Positions 1 to 6,515 are shown, counted from the stretch's first letter. The stretch is 7,029 nucleotides of DNA from Campylobacteraceae bacterium (GCA_027030605.1 JALVEV010000275.1:1-7029), one strand, 5' to 3'. Notes: generated by a model not told the origin, from the letters alone. Program-made: numbers and translations.

Positions 1-95
1 ATATAGATAAGCTCCTCATCTAAAAGCTCCTCTTTTACAGCTTTAATAATAGTGAGGTGACCACCTGTACCTCCACCTGTCATAACAATAGACAT
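1..95 (-). CDS. murG: MurG, lipid II synthase (N-terminal 31 codons only, cut by window edge)
   Basis: Reading the minus strand from the ATG at 95-93 gives MSIVMTGGGTGGHL followed by about 17 more residues, ending at the left edge with no stop. The glycine-rich TGGGTGGHL loop near the N-terminus is the signature of MurG, the membrane-associated UDP-GlcNAc transferase that turns lipid I into lipid II on the cytoplasmic face. A strong AGGAG ribosome binding site lies 6 nt before the ATG, inside the last codons of ftsW, and only 2 nt separate the ftsW stop from this start. The two genes are therefore almost certainly cotranscribed and probably translationally coupled. The ftsW-murG order also occurs in many division and cell wall clusters. 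Only the start of the protein is visible, so nothing can be said about its C-terminal donor-binding domain. Confidence 0.93.
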   Translation of the reverse strand, partial: MSIVMTGGGTGGHLTIIKAVKEELLDEELIY

Positions 96-97
96 CT

Positions 98-1216
98 TTA
101 GCTCCTAACAACTTTTTTTGAAATCATTAACACTATTCCTATAGTTAAAGAGGAGGCGATAACTTGTGAACCACCATAGCTTAAAAATGGTACAGCAATC
201 CCCTTAATAGGTGTAATTCCAGAGATACCAAAGGAGTTAATAATAAAAGAGAAGGCAATTAAGAGTGCAGCTCCCACACAAAATAAATAGTAGATAGGGT
301 TATCAACTCTAGCAGCTATTTTAAAAATTTTATAGATAATAAAAAACATAATTAGTGTAATAAAGATAATGGTTATGTACCCTAACTCCTCTGCAATTCC
401 TGCAAGAATAAAGTCTGTATTGACCTCTGAAAGAAAGCCAAGTTTATACTGACCATCTCCCAATCCTTGTCCCCAAAAACCACCATGATGAATAGCATCT
501 AGTGAGTTTGAAATTTGATAGGTCTCTAATCGGTTAGAGGAGTTATCAAGAGATGCAAACCAATTTTTAATTCTTTTAATTCGGTGTGGTTGAGTAATAA
601 TAAGAAGTACAAACCCTACAAGACCAAATCCAAGAAGCATAGAGAAAAACCTAAAACTACTCCCTACTAGAATAAAGAGGGTAATCAACGTTAAAGAGAT
701 AACAACAGTTTGCCCCAAATCTTTTTGAAAAACAGCAATAAGTAAAGCACTAATAAAGAGTACAGCAATATAGGGAATAAAGATTTTGATTTCATCTTTT
801 AATTGCATCTCTCCTCTAGGAAGACGTGTTCTAACTAAAGACCATGAGATAAACATCAAAAAACCAATCTTATAAAACTCAACAGGAGTAATAGAGATAG
901 GTCCTAAGTTCATCCAACGCTTCGCTCCACCAATATTATGCACCACACTCTCTGGCATAAGAGGCATAATAAGTAAAATAGTTAAAAAAGTAAAAAAAAG
1001 TCCCATACCTATGGGTTGAAACCACTTATCAGGGTCGAGTTTACTTAGTACAACCATCAATACAATACCAATAAAGACAGCGACTCCCTGTCGAATAAAG
1101 AAGTGCATGTCTGAATAGTGGTACTTAATCACGGCATAAGGAGATAGGGAGTATGACATAATCAATCCCAAAATAAGGAGAATAACAGTAGCACCAAAAA
1201 GAGGTTTATCAATCAT
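98..1216 (-). CDS. ftsW: FtsW, SEDS-family septal peptidoglycan glycosyltransferase
   Basis: This 372-residue polytopic membrane protein belongs to the SEDS family (FtsW/RodA/SpoVE), which polymerises lipid II into glycan strands in complex with a class B PBP. Family motifs visible in order are: GGAKRWMNLGP at 96-106, followed by ITPVEFYKIG where many members have QPSE; FQKDLGQ at 163-169 (commonly QPDLGT); the NSLDAIHHGGFWGQGLG stretch around 237-253; SEVNTDFILAGIAEELG at 263-279, containing the conserved Asp (D268) needed for polymerisation in the family; and GITPIKGIAVPFLSYGGS at 333-350. Length is typical. FtsW is preferred over RodA because murG follows 2 nt downstream and a divergent class B PBP gene is next door, but sequence alone does not fully separate the two. 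The start ATG has only a weak AAAGAA-like site upstream. The Val in place of Ser in the PSE motif is a minor oddity. Confidence 0.93.
   Translation of the reverse strand: MIDKPLFGATVILLILGLIMSYSLSPYAVIKYHYSDMHFFIRQGVAVFIGIVLMVVLSKLDPDKWFQPIGMGLFFTFLTILLIMPLMPESVVHNIGGAKRWMNLGPISITPVEFYKIGFLMFISWSLVRTRLPRGEMQLKDEIKIFIPYIAVLFISALLIAVFQKDLGQTVVISLTLITLFILVGSSFRFFSMLLGFGLVGFVLLIITQPHRIKRIKNWFASLDNSSNRLETYQISNSLDAIHHGGFWGQGLGDGQYKLGFLSEVNTDFILAGIAEELGYITIIFITLIMFFIIYKIFKIAARVDNPIYYLFCVGAALLIAFSFIINSFGISGITPIKGIAVPFLSYGGSQVIASSLTIGIVLMISKKVVRS
101..106 (-). promoter_or_regulatory. Ribosome binding site of murG, inside the ftsW 3' end
   Basis: On the minus strand the bases read AGGAGC, a strong Shine-Dalgarno match 6 nt before the murG ATG at 95. 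It overlaps the last ftsW codons, which fixes the murG start and suggests that ribosomes finishing ftsW help initiate murG. Confidence 0.8.
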
Positions 1217-1244
1217 ATAGTATTCTTTTTATTTTAGTTTGGAT

Positions 1245-1250
1245 ATTTTA
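1245..1250 (-). promoter_or_regulatory. Candidate -10 element for ftsW-murG
   Basis: On the minus strand the bases read TAAAAT within GATAAAAT, about 28 nt before the ftsW start codon. This fits a -10 box with a short leader of roughly 20 nt. No convincing -35 is visible, as is usual for Campylobacterota sigma-70 promoters, where upstream T-rich periodicity replaces it. The whole gap is AT-rich, so chance matches are likely. Confidence 0.35.
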
Positions 1251-1273
1251 TCAGAATTTTGTAAAAAAAATAG

Positions 1274-1296
1274 TAAAATATTTTTTATTGTATAAA
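1274..1296 (+). promoter_or_regulatory. Candidate -10 elements for the ftsI operon
   Basis: Two -10-like hexamers face ftsI: TAAAAT at 1274-1279 and TATAAA at 1291-1296, the latter preceded by a T-run and TTG, as in Campylobacter-type promoters. The second would place the start of transcription within the ribosome binding site, leaving almost no leader, so the first is the more workable position. The assignment is tentative in such AT-rich sequence. Confidence 0.3.
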
Positions 1297-1301
1297 GAAT
1301 A

Positions 1302-1305
1302 AAGG
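1302..1305 (+). promoter_or_regulatory. Ribosome binding site deciding the ftsI start
   Basis: AAGG lies 5 nt before the ATG at 1311. The alternative in-frame ATG (Met13, at 1347) has no comparable site, so the longer form with a basic cytoplasmic N-terminus is preferred. Confidence 0.55.
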
Positions 1306-1310
1306 TTAAT

Positions 1311-3218
1311 ATGCAAAAAAATAAAAGTGCTGGTAAAGAAAATAGAATGATACGTTATCGTTCAGCCATATTATTAATACTCTTTCTTGGAATATTTCTA
1401 CTTTTTTTAATCTTCTCTGTCACTATGGGCAAGACTGTTGCCTCCTCTCGACATACCGATAATAAAATAGTAAAACAAGAGAATAAAGGTATACGAGGAA
1501 AAATTATCTCTAAAGATGGTTTTGTTGTCACCTACAGTGAAAAGAAGTTTCGTGCCGAGATAAATACTCGAAGTATTGACCCTACAAAGAAAAACCTTTT
1601 TATAAAACTCTTTGCTATCTACTCAGGTCTTAGTGAGAGAGAGGTCTCTTCTAAATTTTTTACAAAATCAGGAAAAAAGATACATGGACGAATTGTCTTA
1701 ACCAATAATATTGACTACCGTTTAAAGAGTGATTTAAAGTCTCTCTCATACAAGATGAGTAGGCTTCATATCTTTCGCCCTCTAAATCCTAAAAAACCTC
1801 ATATTATCTTTGGTTTAGATATTCTTCCCGATAGTGAAACACGTTTTTTCCCACACAAGCAACTCTTAACACCTGTAGTAGGATATGTTCATACAGAGAT
1901 GAAAGATGACTATCGTAAACCAAAAGGGGTAAAAGGTTTAGAGAGAGCCTATAGTAGTTACTTAGAGTCAGAACAAGATGGAGTGATTTATGCTAAAAAG
2001 GATATACAGGGAACTCCCCTACTTGATGGAGAAAACCATACCACTAAACGAATAGATGGGATGAATCTGCACCTCAATATTCCTCTATCGTTTCAAAAAG
2101 ATGTGGAAGCTGTAGTAACCCAAATGAAAAAGATGACAGCAGCACAAGAGGTAATGGCTGCTGTCATGGACTCAACAACTGGTCAACTCTATGCCCTAGC
2201 CTCCTCTGAACGTTTCAATCCAAAACATATCCGTCAAAAAGATGTCAATGCATTGCATCCTAAGTTTTCAGAGTATCTCTACGAACCTGGTTCTGTTATT
2301 AAACCTTTTACAATGGCAATTGCACTTGACCATGACAAAGTAAAGCTAAATGAGCAGATTCCTTTAGGTGGTAAACTAAAGGTGACCAATCGCTATACTA
2401 TTTCTGATGATGAGTATTTTAAATCATTAAGTCCCAAAGGGATTATTATGCACTCTTCAAATATTGGAATAGCTAAGATAGCTTGGAGACTAACAGGAAA
2501 AGAACTCTATGATGGATGGCGAAATTTTGGACTCTCAAAACCTTCTGGCATTGACCTCTCTAAAGAGCTAATTGGACGTATTAAATCGACTTCTCAACTT
2601 AACCACAAAACCCATAGTGCCAATATGGCGTATGGGTATGGGATGTTAGCTAACTTTATGCAACTTGTTCGTGGTTATAGTGCATTTAACAATGATGGGG
2701 TGATAGTAACTCCTAAGATTGTTGAGTACCTGAGTGACAAAGATGGAAAAACCTATGAAGTTCCTAGAGATATTGTCAATGTACAAGCTTGTTCTGCAAG
2801 AACTGCACATATTATTAATAAAATGCTACAAGCAACAGTTAACCAAGGAACAGGAACAGCTGCACAATATGATGGTCTTACAGTAGGAGGTAAAACGGGT
2901 ACAGCACACATCTCTGAGAGAGGACACTATGTTGAGAAGTACCATAGTAGTTTTTATGGATTTGCCAATGATAAGTTTGGACATAAGTTTACTATTGGTG
3001 TCTTTGTGATTAAGCCTAAAAAAGTCTATTTTGCTTCTCAAACAGCAGCTCCAACCTTTCAAAAAATTGTAGGGAAGTTAGTAAAACATCACTACCTAAT
3101 AGTAGATAAAGCTTTAGCAAGAATTGACTTGGCAAAAAGAGAAACAGTAAGAGCTAGAAAACGTGCTGCTTATCTACGTAAAATTGAAGCCTATAATAAA
3201 GAACATGGTATAAAGTAA
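1311..3218 (+). CDS. ftsI: FtsI/PbpB, class B penicillin-binding protein (septal transpeptidase)
   Basis: A 635-residue bitopic membrane transpeptidase that cross-links peptidoglycan in the periplasm. A short basic cytoplasmic tail (1-17) is followed by one membrane helix at about 18-39. The PBP dimerisation/pedestal domain opens with IRGKIISKDG (61-70), matching the family RGxIxDRNG motif. The transpeptidase domain carries all three active-site motifs: SVIK with nucleophile S328 and K331 inside YEPGSVIKPF, SSN at 382-384, and KTGTA beginning at K528. It is therefore expected to be active and beta-lactam sensitive. Its SEDS partner FtsW is encoded divergently 94 nt away, which favours a division role (FtsI/PBP3) over elongation (PBP2). 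After the catalytic domain there is an unusual Lys/Arg-rich tail (about 600-635). The gene probably heads an operon with the lipoprotein gene 25 nt downstream and dgkA. Confidence 0.92.
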   Translation: MQKNKSAGKENRMIRYRSAILLILFLGIFLLFLIFSVTMGKTVASSRHTDNKIVKQENKGIRGKIISKDGFVVTYSEKKFRAEINTRSIDPTKKNLFIKLFAIYSGLSEREVSSKFFTKSGKKIHGRIVLTNNIDYRLKSDLKSLSYKMSRLHIFRPLNPKKPHIIFGLDILPDSETRFFPHKQLLTPVVGYVHTEMKDDYRKPKGVKGLERAYSSYLESEQDGVIYAKKDIQGTPLLDGENHTTKRIDGMNLHLNIPLSFQKDVEAVVTQMKKMTAAQEVMAAVMDSTTGQLYALASSERFNPKHIRQKDVNALHPKFSEYLYEPGSVIKPFTMAIALDHDKVKLNEQIPLGGKLKVTNRYTISDDEYFKSLSPKGIIMHSSNIGIAKIAWRLTGKELYDGWRNFGLSKPSGIDLSKELIGRIKSTSQLNHKTHSANMAYGYGMLANFMQLVRGYSAFNNDGVIVTPKIVEYLSDKDGKTYEVPRDIVNVQACSARTAHIINKMLQATVNQGTGTAAQYDGLTVGGKTGTAHISERGHYVEKYHSSFYGFANDKFGHKFTIGVFVIKPKKVYFASQTAAPTFQKIVGKLVKHHYLIVDKALARIDLAKRETVRARKRAAYLRKIEAYNKEHGIK

Positions 3219-3243
3219 AAGAAAAATATTATCAAGGAAAACA

Positions 3244-3810
3244 ATGAAAAATATAAGAAGTATTCTCAATAAGCTTATGTTAATTACATTAGGAGTCTCT
3301 ATTGGTCTATTTACTGCATGTGTAGGTGTAGACCCACAAGGGAGAGGTTATTCCGTTGCTGTTCCAATGGGAATAATAAATACCACTTTAGCAAAACAGT
3401 TTCCAGTAAGAGAGAAGAGAACTCTTGGAACAGTTGAAATCTCTGACCCAACTGTGCTTGGAAAACAAGGCAGTGACAAACTCAATGTAGGTACATCTTT
3501 TAAATTTACCAATATGTTAATCTCAGATGGTATTAAAGGTAGCCTAAAGTTAGCATCAGGTGTACGTTTTGACCCAAAAACACAAAACTTATATCTTGCA
3601 AATCCAATGGTAGAAGAGCTAAAGTTTCAAGACTTCTCTCTAGCTAAATATCTTACAGAGAGTATGCGACGCTCTTTAGGTATGATTATTGCTGAGACAA
3701 TTGCAAAAAAACCTATTTATAACATTAAAAAAGCAGGAATGGTTGGCTCAAGTCTTGTTAGAGGAATTGATGTACGAGATGGTCAAATCTACTTAACTTT
3801 TGGACTCTAA
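3244..3810 (+). CDS. YceB-like (DUF1439) lipoprotein
   Basis: A 188-residue predicted envelope lipoprotein. The signal peptide has basic residues at 2-10, a hydrophobic core at 11-22 and a lipobox LFTAC with lipidated Cys26; Phe at -3 is less common but tolerated. The mature part resembles E. coli YceB (DUF1439) as I recall it: a similar length, a mid-domain beta-rich stretch, a helix ending near KKPIYN (155-160), and the closing LVRGIDVRDGQIYLTF (171-187), which parallels the YceB ending around AKGIEVKPGEI. YceB is a TULIP-like fold protein thought to bind hydrophobic ligands or lipids; a lipid-carrying role here is inference. AAGGA 5 nt before the ATG supports the start. It sits 25 nt after ftsI and one base before dgkA, so it is probably cotranscribed with both. 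No Asp follows the Cys. Whether it reaches the outer membrane is not visible. Confidence 0.75.
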   Translation: MKNIRSILNKLMLITLGVSIGLFTACVGVDPQGRGYSVAVPMGIINTTLAKQFPVREKRTLGTVEISDPTVLGKQGSDKLNVGTSFKFTNMLISDGIKGSLKLASGVRFDPKTQNLYLANPMVEELKFQDFSLAKYLTESMRRSLGMIIAETIAKKPIYNIKKAGMVGSSLVRGIDVRDGQIYLTFGL

Positions 3811-3811
3811 A

Positions 3812-4171
3812 ATGAATAACAAACCCAAATATACCCTCTTTAAAAATGCCTCTTATGCCCTAGATGGATTAGTACATGCAATCAAAAATGAGACCTCTTT
3901 TAAACTAGAGCTTTTAGTGGCACTTATTATTTTTCCTGCCATCTACTTTTTACCATTTGAGCTAATTTATAAACTAGTATTGGTAATCACCTACTTTATG
4001 ATTATGATTGCAGAGCTACTTAACTCTGCTGTTGAAAATGTAGTCGACTTAGTCACTAAAGAGATTCACCCTTTGGCAAAGGCAGCCAAAGATATTGGTG
4101 CAACAGCTGTTCTCTTTACAGTTATCTTACATATCTTATGTTGGATACTTATTGGAATGCACTATTTATAA
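3812..4171 (+). CDS. dgkA: DgkA, prokaryotic diacylglycerol kinase
   Basis: This small integral membrane kinase phosphorylates diacylglycerol to phosphatidic acid with ATP, recycling the diacylglycerol released by envelope modification reactions. From the ATG at 3812 it has 119 residues, close to the usual 120 or so. Three hydrophobic helices are visible at about 33-48, 51-70 and 97-116. The signature AELLNSAVENVVD at 67-79 contains the catalytic Glu (E75) and metal-binding Glu (E68), and AKDIGATAV follows at 92-100. E27 also aligns with the conserved E28 of the E. coli enzyme. A longer reading from TTG at 3800 is possible but overlaps the lipoprotein gene and has no ribosome binding site. 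The ATG also lacks a clear Shine-Dalgarno; it lies one base after the upstream TAA, suggesting translation by reinitiation. Confidence 0.93.
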   Translation: MNNKPKYTLFKNASYALDGLVHAIKNETSFKLELLVALIIFPAIYFLPFELIYKLVLVITYFMIMIAELLNSAVENVVDLVTKEIHPLAKAAKDIGATAVLFTVILHILCWILIGMHYL

Positions 4172-4186
4172 CTTCTCCATAAACAC

Positions 4187-4211
4187 TTGACTCCTCATAT
4201 AGAGGAGTCAA
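4187..4211 (+). terminator. Probable terminator hairpin after dgkA
   Basis: A perfect 10-bp stem, TTGACTCCTC pairing with GAGGAGTCAA, encloses a 5-nt ATATA loop. It starts 15 nt after the dgkA stop. Only a poor U-tract follows (AATACTCTTCTTC), so it may terminate weakly or mainly protect the 3' end of the ftsI-dgkA transcript. The next gene begins more than 200 nt later, which agrees with an operon end here. Confidence 0.6.
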
Positions 4212-4331
4212 AATACTCTTCTTCACATCTCTCTATACACTATAACTATTTTAATCTTAATCTATTATTTTTATCATCAATAGAATTTTAAATTAAAAAA
4301 AATTTTATTTTGAATTGTTTTTTAATATTTT

Positions 4332-4348
4332 TATTTCAAAATGAAATA
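4332..4348. repeat. Short palindrome, possible operator
   Basis: TATTTCA and TGAAATA form a 7-bp inverted repeat around an AAA centre. It lies immediately upstream of where the -35 of the promoter at 4377 would fall, a plausible site for a dimeric regulator. In such AT-rich DNA a chance palindrome of this size is quite possible, and it matches no operator I recognise with confidence. Confidence 0.25.
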
Positions 4349-4376
4349 TTTTATATATACTTTAATCTCTTATAGA

Positions 4377-4390
4377 TATAATTTTATAAT
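4377..4390 (+). promoter_or_regulatory. Tandem TATAAT -10 boxes for the membrane protein gene
   Basis: Two perfect TATAAT hexamers occur at 4377-4382 and 4385-4390, 41 and 33 nt before the ATG. Either gives a leader of roughly 25-35 nt containing the AAAAGGA ribosome binding site at 4411-4417. No clear -35 is visible. Confidence 0.5.
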
Positions 4391-4423
4391 AAATAGGTTT
4401 TATATAAATAAAAAGGATTTAAA

Positions 4424-5665
4424 ATGTACTTAGAATCAAATTATCAAGCTCGACAATCACTTAACCATCAATACTCAAAAATAAAAGGTGCAGCTACTAT
4501 TAATGAAGTTGCTATGGGTTTTGGAAAAGGTTGGGTAGTCTTTGCCATTTTATCGACTCTTGCGAGTGCCTTCTCTTTTTACCAAGACTTCTATAAATCT
4601 CTAGGGGTAGTCACTACTATTATTATAGTTCTCATACTAGCTCTTGCTTTAGAGAGTTTTAAACACCTCTCTATAAAGGGGATGTTCTCTAGTATGAATA
4701 TCTTGAGTAAGAGTCTTGTAACGCTCATTGCTTTAGGACTCATTGGGGTAAGTTTCTATACACATTTTAAGAGTATTAAAACATTTCAACAAAACCTTAT
4801 AGGGGATGATTTAAGAAAAGAGATAGAGTATCAACGAGACCTTCAAAAGATACAAAATAGACAAATTAACACCATCTTAGCATCCAATAGAGAACTCTCT
4901 AAAGCATTAAACAATGGTTCCTCACATGATGACAAGCCCTCTGTAGAAAGTGTAGAGAGTAACAATCAACTCATCTCTACCCTACAGAAACTCTCGGTAG
5001 AAAATAATATGAACAATACAAATCTAATTTTAAAACAATCAAGAGAGACAGCAACTACTACCTCTTCAGCTATTTTAATTATTTTTATTATGATTGAGAT
5101 TATGACACTCTTTAGTATATTGAGCAAAATTATTATTTTAGATAATGTATCAGGTAAAATCAAAGAGTTTGTCAATGTGATGGATAGACTAGATGAGCTA
5201 GAACACAATACCTATCAATCACTCAGTTCACAAAAGGTACAAGAGACACAAGAGCGTATTAAAATGGTACAAAAACATCAAAAAATATTGCATAAACGAG
5301 AGTTAGAAAAAATCTCATTTCAAACAATTGATGTGGAGGAAAAGCCAGTAAAAAGAACTCCAAAAAGAAGAAAACGTAACCTACCCAAAGATGCAGTTAA
5401 TGAAAAGCCAAAAGAGCATAGAGCTAATCTTCTCTATTTAAATCAATTTGACCAAACAGAACAGAAACTCTTAAAGCTTTTATGGAAAAATGGAAAGGTA
5501 AAACCTAACGAAGCACTAAATCCTAGAAAAGAGGTCTTAAATCAGGCAGGTACACTAAAAGGAAAGAGTGGTGTACTCTCTAACCTCTATGCTAAACTGC
5601 TCGACAAAAACTATGTTGAGTTTAATAAACGCTATAGAGCTAAAGTAGCATTGGTTGAAGGGTAG
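4424..5665 (+). CDS. Unrecognised membrane protein with coiled-coil loop and winged-helix-like C-terminus
   Basis: I do not recognise this 413-residue protein. Hydrophobic segments lie at about 36-53, 59-77, 96-112 and 215-239. Basic residues in the N-terminus, in the loop between segments 2 and 3, and in the C-terminal half suggest both ends are cytoplasmic. That puts residues 113-214, which contain heptad-like charged stretches (about 128-165), in the periplasm. After segment 4 comes a charged helical stretch (about 245-300), then a very basic linker KRTPKRRKRNLPK (310-322). Residues about 344-410 could fold as a winged helix: helix QTEQKLLKLLWKNG, a second helix near 366-375, a recognition-like helix near 380-397 and a basic wing, NKRYRAKV. 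A membrane-anchored sensor or DNA-binding protein is an inference; a structural or partitioning role is also possible. It has a strong ribosome binding site (AAAAGGA), its own AT-rich promoter region and no obvious operon partner. Overall base composition resembles its neighbours. Confidence 0.7.
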   Translation: MYLESNYQARQSLNHQYSKIKGAATINEVAMGFGKGWVVFAILSTLASAFSFYQDFYKSLGVVTTIIIVLILALALESFKHLSIKGMFSSMNILSKSLVTLIALGLIGVSFYTHFKSIKTFQQNLIGDDLRKEIEYQRDLQKIQNRQINTILASNRELSKALNNGSSHDDKPSVESVESNNQLISTLQKLSVENNMNNTNLILKQSRETATTTSSAILIIFIMIEIMTLFSILSKIIILDNVSGKIKEFVNVMDRLDELEHNTYQSLSSQKVQETQERIKMVQKHQKILHKRELEKISFQTIDVEEKPVKRTPKRRKRNLPKDAVNEKPKEHRANLLYLNQFDQTEQKLLKLLWKNGKVKPNEALNPRKEVLNQAGTLKGKSGVLSNLYAKLLDKNYVEFNKRYRAKVALVEG

Positions 5666-5717
5666 ATTATTTTTAAAAAAACTTAATAATTTATAAAAAT
5701 ATTAATATAAATTAGGA

Positions 5718-5723
5718 TATTAT
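5718..5723 (+). promoter_or_regulatory. Candidate -10 element for rlpA
   Basis: TATTAT lies 28 nt before the rlpA ATG, in an 86-nt AT-rich gap after the previous stop, and an AAAGGA ribosome binding site follows at 5739-5744. A separate promoter is likely because I see no terminator hairpin and no tight coupling with the preceding gene, but read-through cannot be excluded. Confidence 0.35.
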
Positions 5724-5751
5724 GGTTTTATTTATATTAAAGGATTAAGTT

Positions 5752-6513
5752 ATGCATTTAAAATCTCTTTCAACTCTTTTTCTCTTAACTTCTCTAGCTC
5801 TTCTTGCAGAGACGGGAGATGCAAGTTGGTATGGTAGTCAATATCAGGGAAAACCAACTGCATCTGGAGAGCCATTTGATATGTATGCTTATACTGCTGC
5901 TAACAGAACACTCCCTTTTGGTACAGTTATTAGAGTAACTAATCTAAAAAACAATAAATCCGTTCAAGTCCGTGTTAACGATAGAGGACCAACTAAAGAG
6001 AGTCGTATTGTTGACTTGTCTTATCAGGCTGCAAAAGATATTGGACTTCTTCATGATGGTGTTGTACCTGTAAAAGTGGAAACCATCTCTACATCATCTC
6101 AGACAACAGACTCTAGTGAAAATGATAACCCCTATTTAAAAAATGAAAAGTCCGACCAAGAGTATATGAAAGAGTATGCTGAGAAAATGCCAAAAGTTGA
6201 AAAGAGTGTAGATTACAATGAGTATCTTCCATCTAATGTTCCAAGTGGCTCAACAGGAGACTATGCTGTTAATAGTGATTCTAAAACAGACCAAAATATT
6301 ATTAATGTTCAAATAGCAGCATTTAGCAGTAGAGGAAATGCTGAACATTTTATTGATAGAAAAAAAGATAGTGGTTATAAGATGAAAATCATAGAGGTAG
6401 AGAGCCATTCTAAAATGCTCTACAAAGTAGTTATACTATGCAACTCTTCCAAAGTAGCAAATCGCATTATAAAATCAGAGCGTTATGTAGGAGCCTATAT
6501 TTTAAGAAAATAA
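5752..6513 (+). CDS. rlpA: RlpA, septal ring lytic transglycosylase family (DPBB + SPOR)
   Basis: A 253-residue secreted protein. A signal peptide (about 1-19, LLTSLALLA before ETG) leads directly into the double-psi beta-barrel domain, about 21-111. That domain has GDASWYG (22-28), TASGE with the conserved Glu E40, RTLPFGT (52-58) and VNDRGP with the conserved Asp D77. In Pseudomonas aeruginosa RlpA the matching Glu and Asp are needed to cleave glycan strands lacking stem peptides; a nearby His of that enzyme is Asn51 here. A polar Ser/Asp/Lys linker (about 112-181) connects to a C-terminal SPOR domain (about 182-253, starting NIINVQIAAFSSRGNAEHF), which binds denuded septal glycan. No Cys follows the signal peptide, so unlike E. 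coli RlpA it should not be a lipoprotein. AAAGGA 7 nt before the ATG supports the start. A role in daughter-cell separation fits the ftsW/ftsI genes nearby. Confidence 0.9.
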   Translation: MHLKSLSTLFLLTSLALLAETGDASWYGSQYQGKPTASGEPFDMYAYTAANRTLPFGTVIRVTNLKNNKSVQVRVNDRGPTKESRIVDLSYQAAKDIGLLHDGVVPVKVETISTSSQTTDSSENDNPYLKNEKSDQEYMKEYAEKMPKVEKSVDYNEYLPSNVPSGSTGDYAVNSDSKTDQNIINVQIAAFSSRGNAEHFIDRKKDSGYKMKIIEVESHSKMLYKVVILCNSSKVANRIIKSERYVGAYILRK

Positions 6514-6515
6514 TC

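Larger units (their letters stand above)
4212..4423. other. AT-rich intergenic region before the 413-residue membrane protein gene
   Basis: About 210 nt without any supported gene, after the hairpin. It is extremely AT-rich from about 4240 onward. It contains a short odd-centred palindrome at 4332-4348 and two TATAAT boxes at 4377-4390. I see no tRNA, no convincing small ORF on either strand and no repeat array. It most likely serves as the promoter and control region of the next gene. Confidence 0.6.

Noticed and set aside
1347..1349. Internal ATG (Met13) as the ftsI start
   Set aside because: It lacks a good ribosome binding site, whereas AAGG precedes the ATG at 1311 at proper spacing.
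2826..3062. 78-codon open frame on the minus strand inside ftsI
   Set aside because: It lies opposite the conserved transpeptidase region with the KTG motif, has low-complexity Cys/Ser-rich content and no ribosome binding site; it is a shadow of ftsI.
3800..3811. TTG start for dgkA, giving four extra residues
   Set aside because: No ribosome binding site precedes it, it overlaps the lipoprotein gene, and the ATG at 3812 gives the normal family length.
4172..4423. Small RNA or tiny ORF in the largest intergenic gap
   Set aside because: Both strands give only very short frames (about 10 codons or fewer near the hairpin), and no RNA-like structure was seen beyond the single hairpin.
4966..5208. 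80-codon open frame on the minus strand inside the 413-residue membrane protein gene
   Set aside because: Its Ser/Ile-rich translation is what an AT-rich membrane-protein gene gives in antisense; it has no start signal or recognisable domain.
5666..5751. Possible terminator in the T/A-rich runs after the membrane protein gene
   Set aside because: The self-complementary A/T runs contain no G-C stem; they look like ordinary AT-rich promoter DNA.
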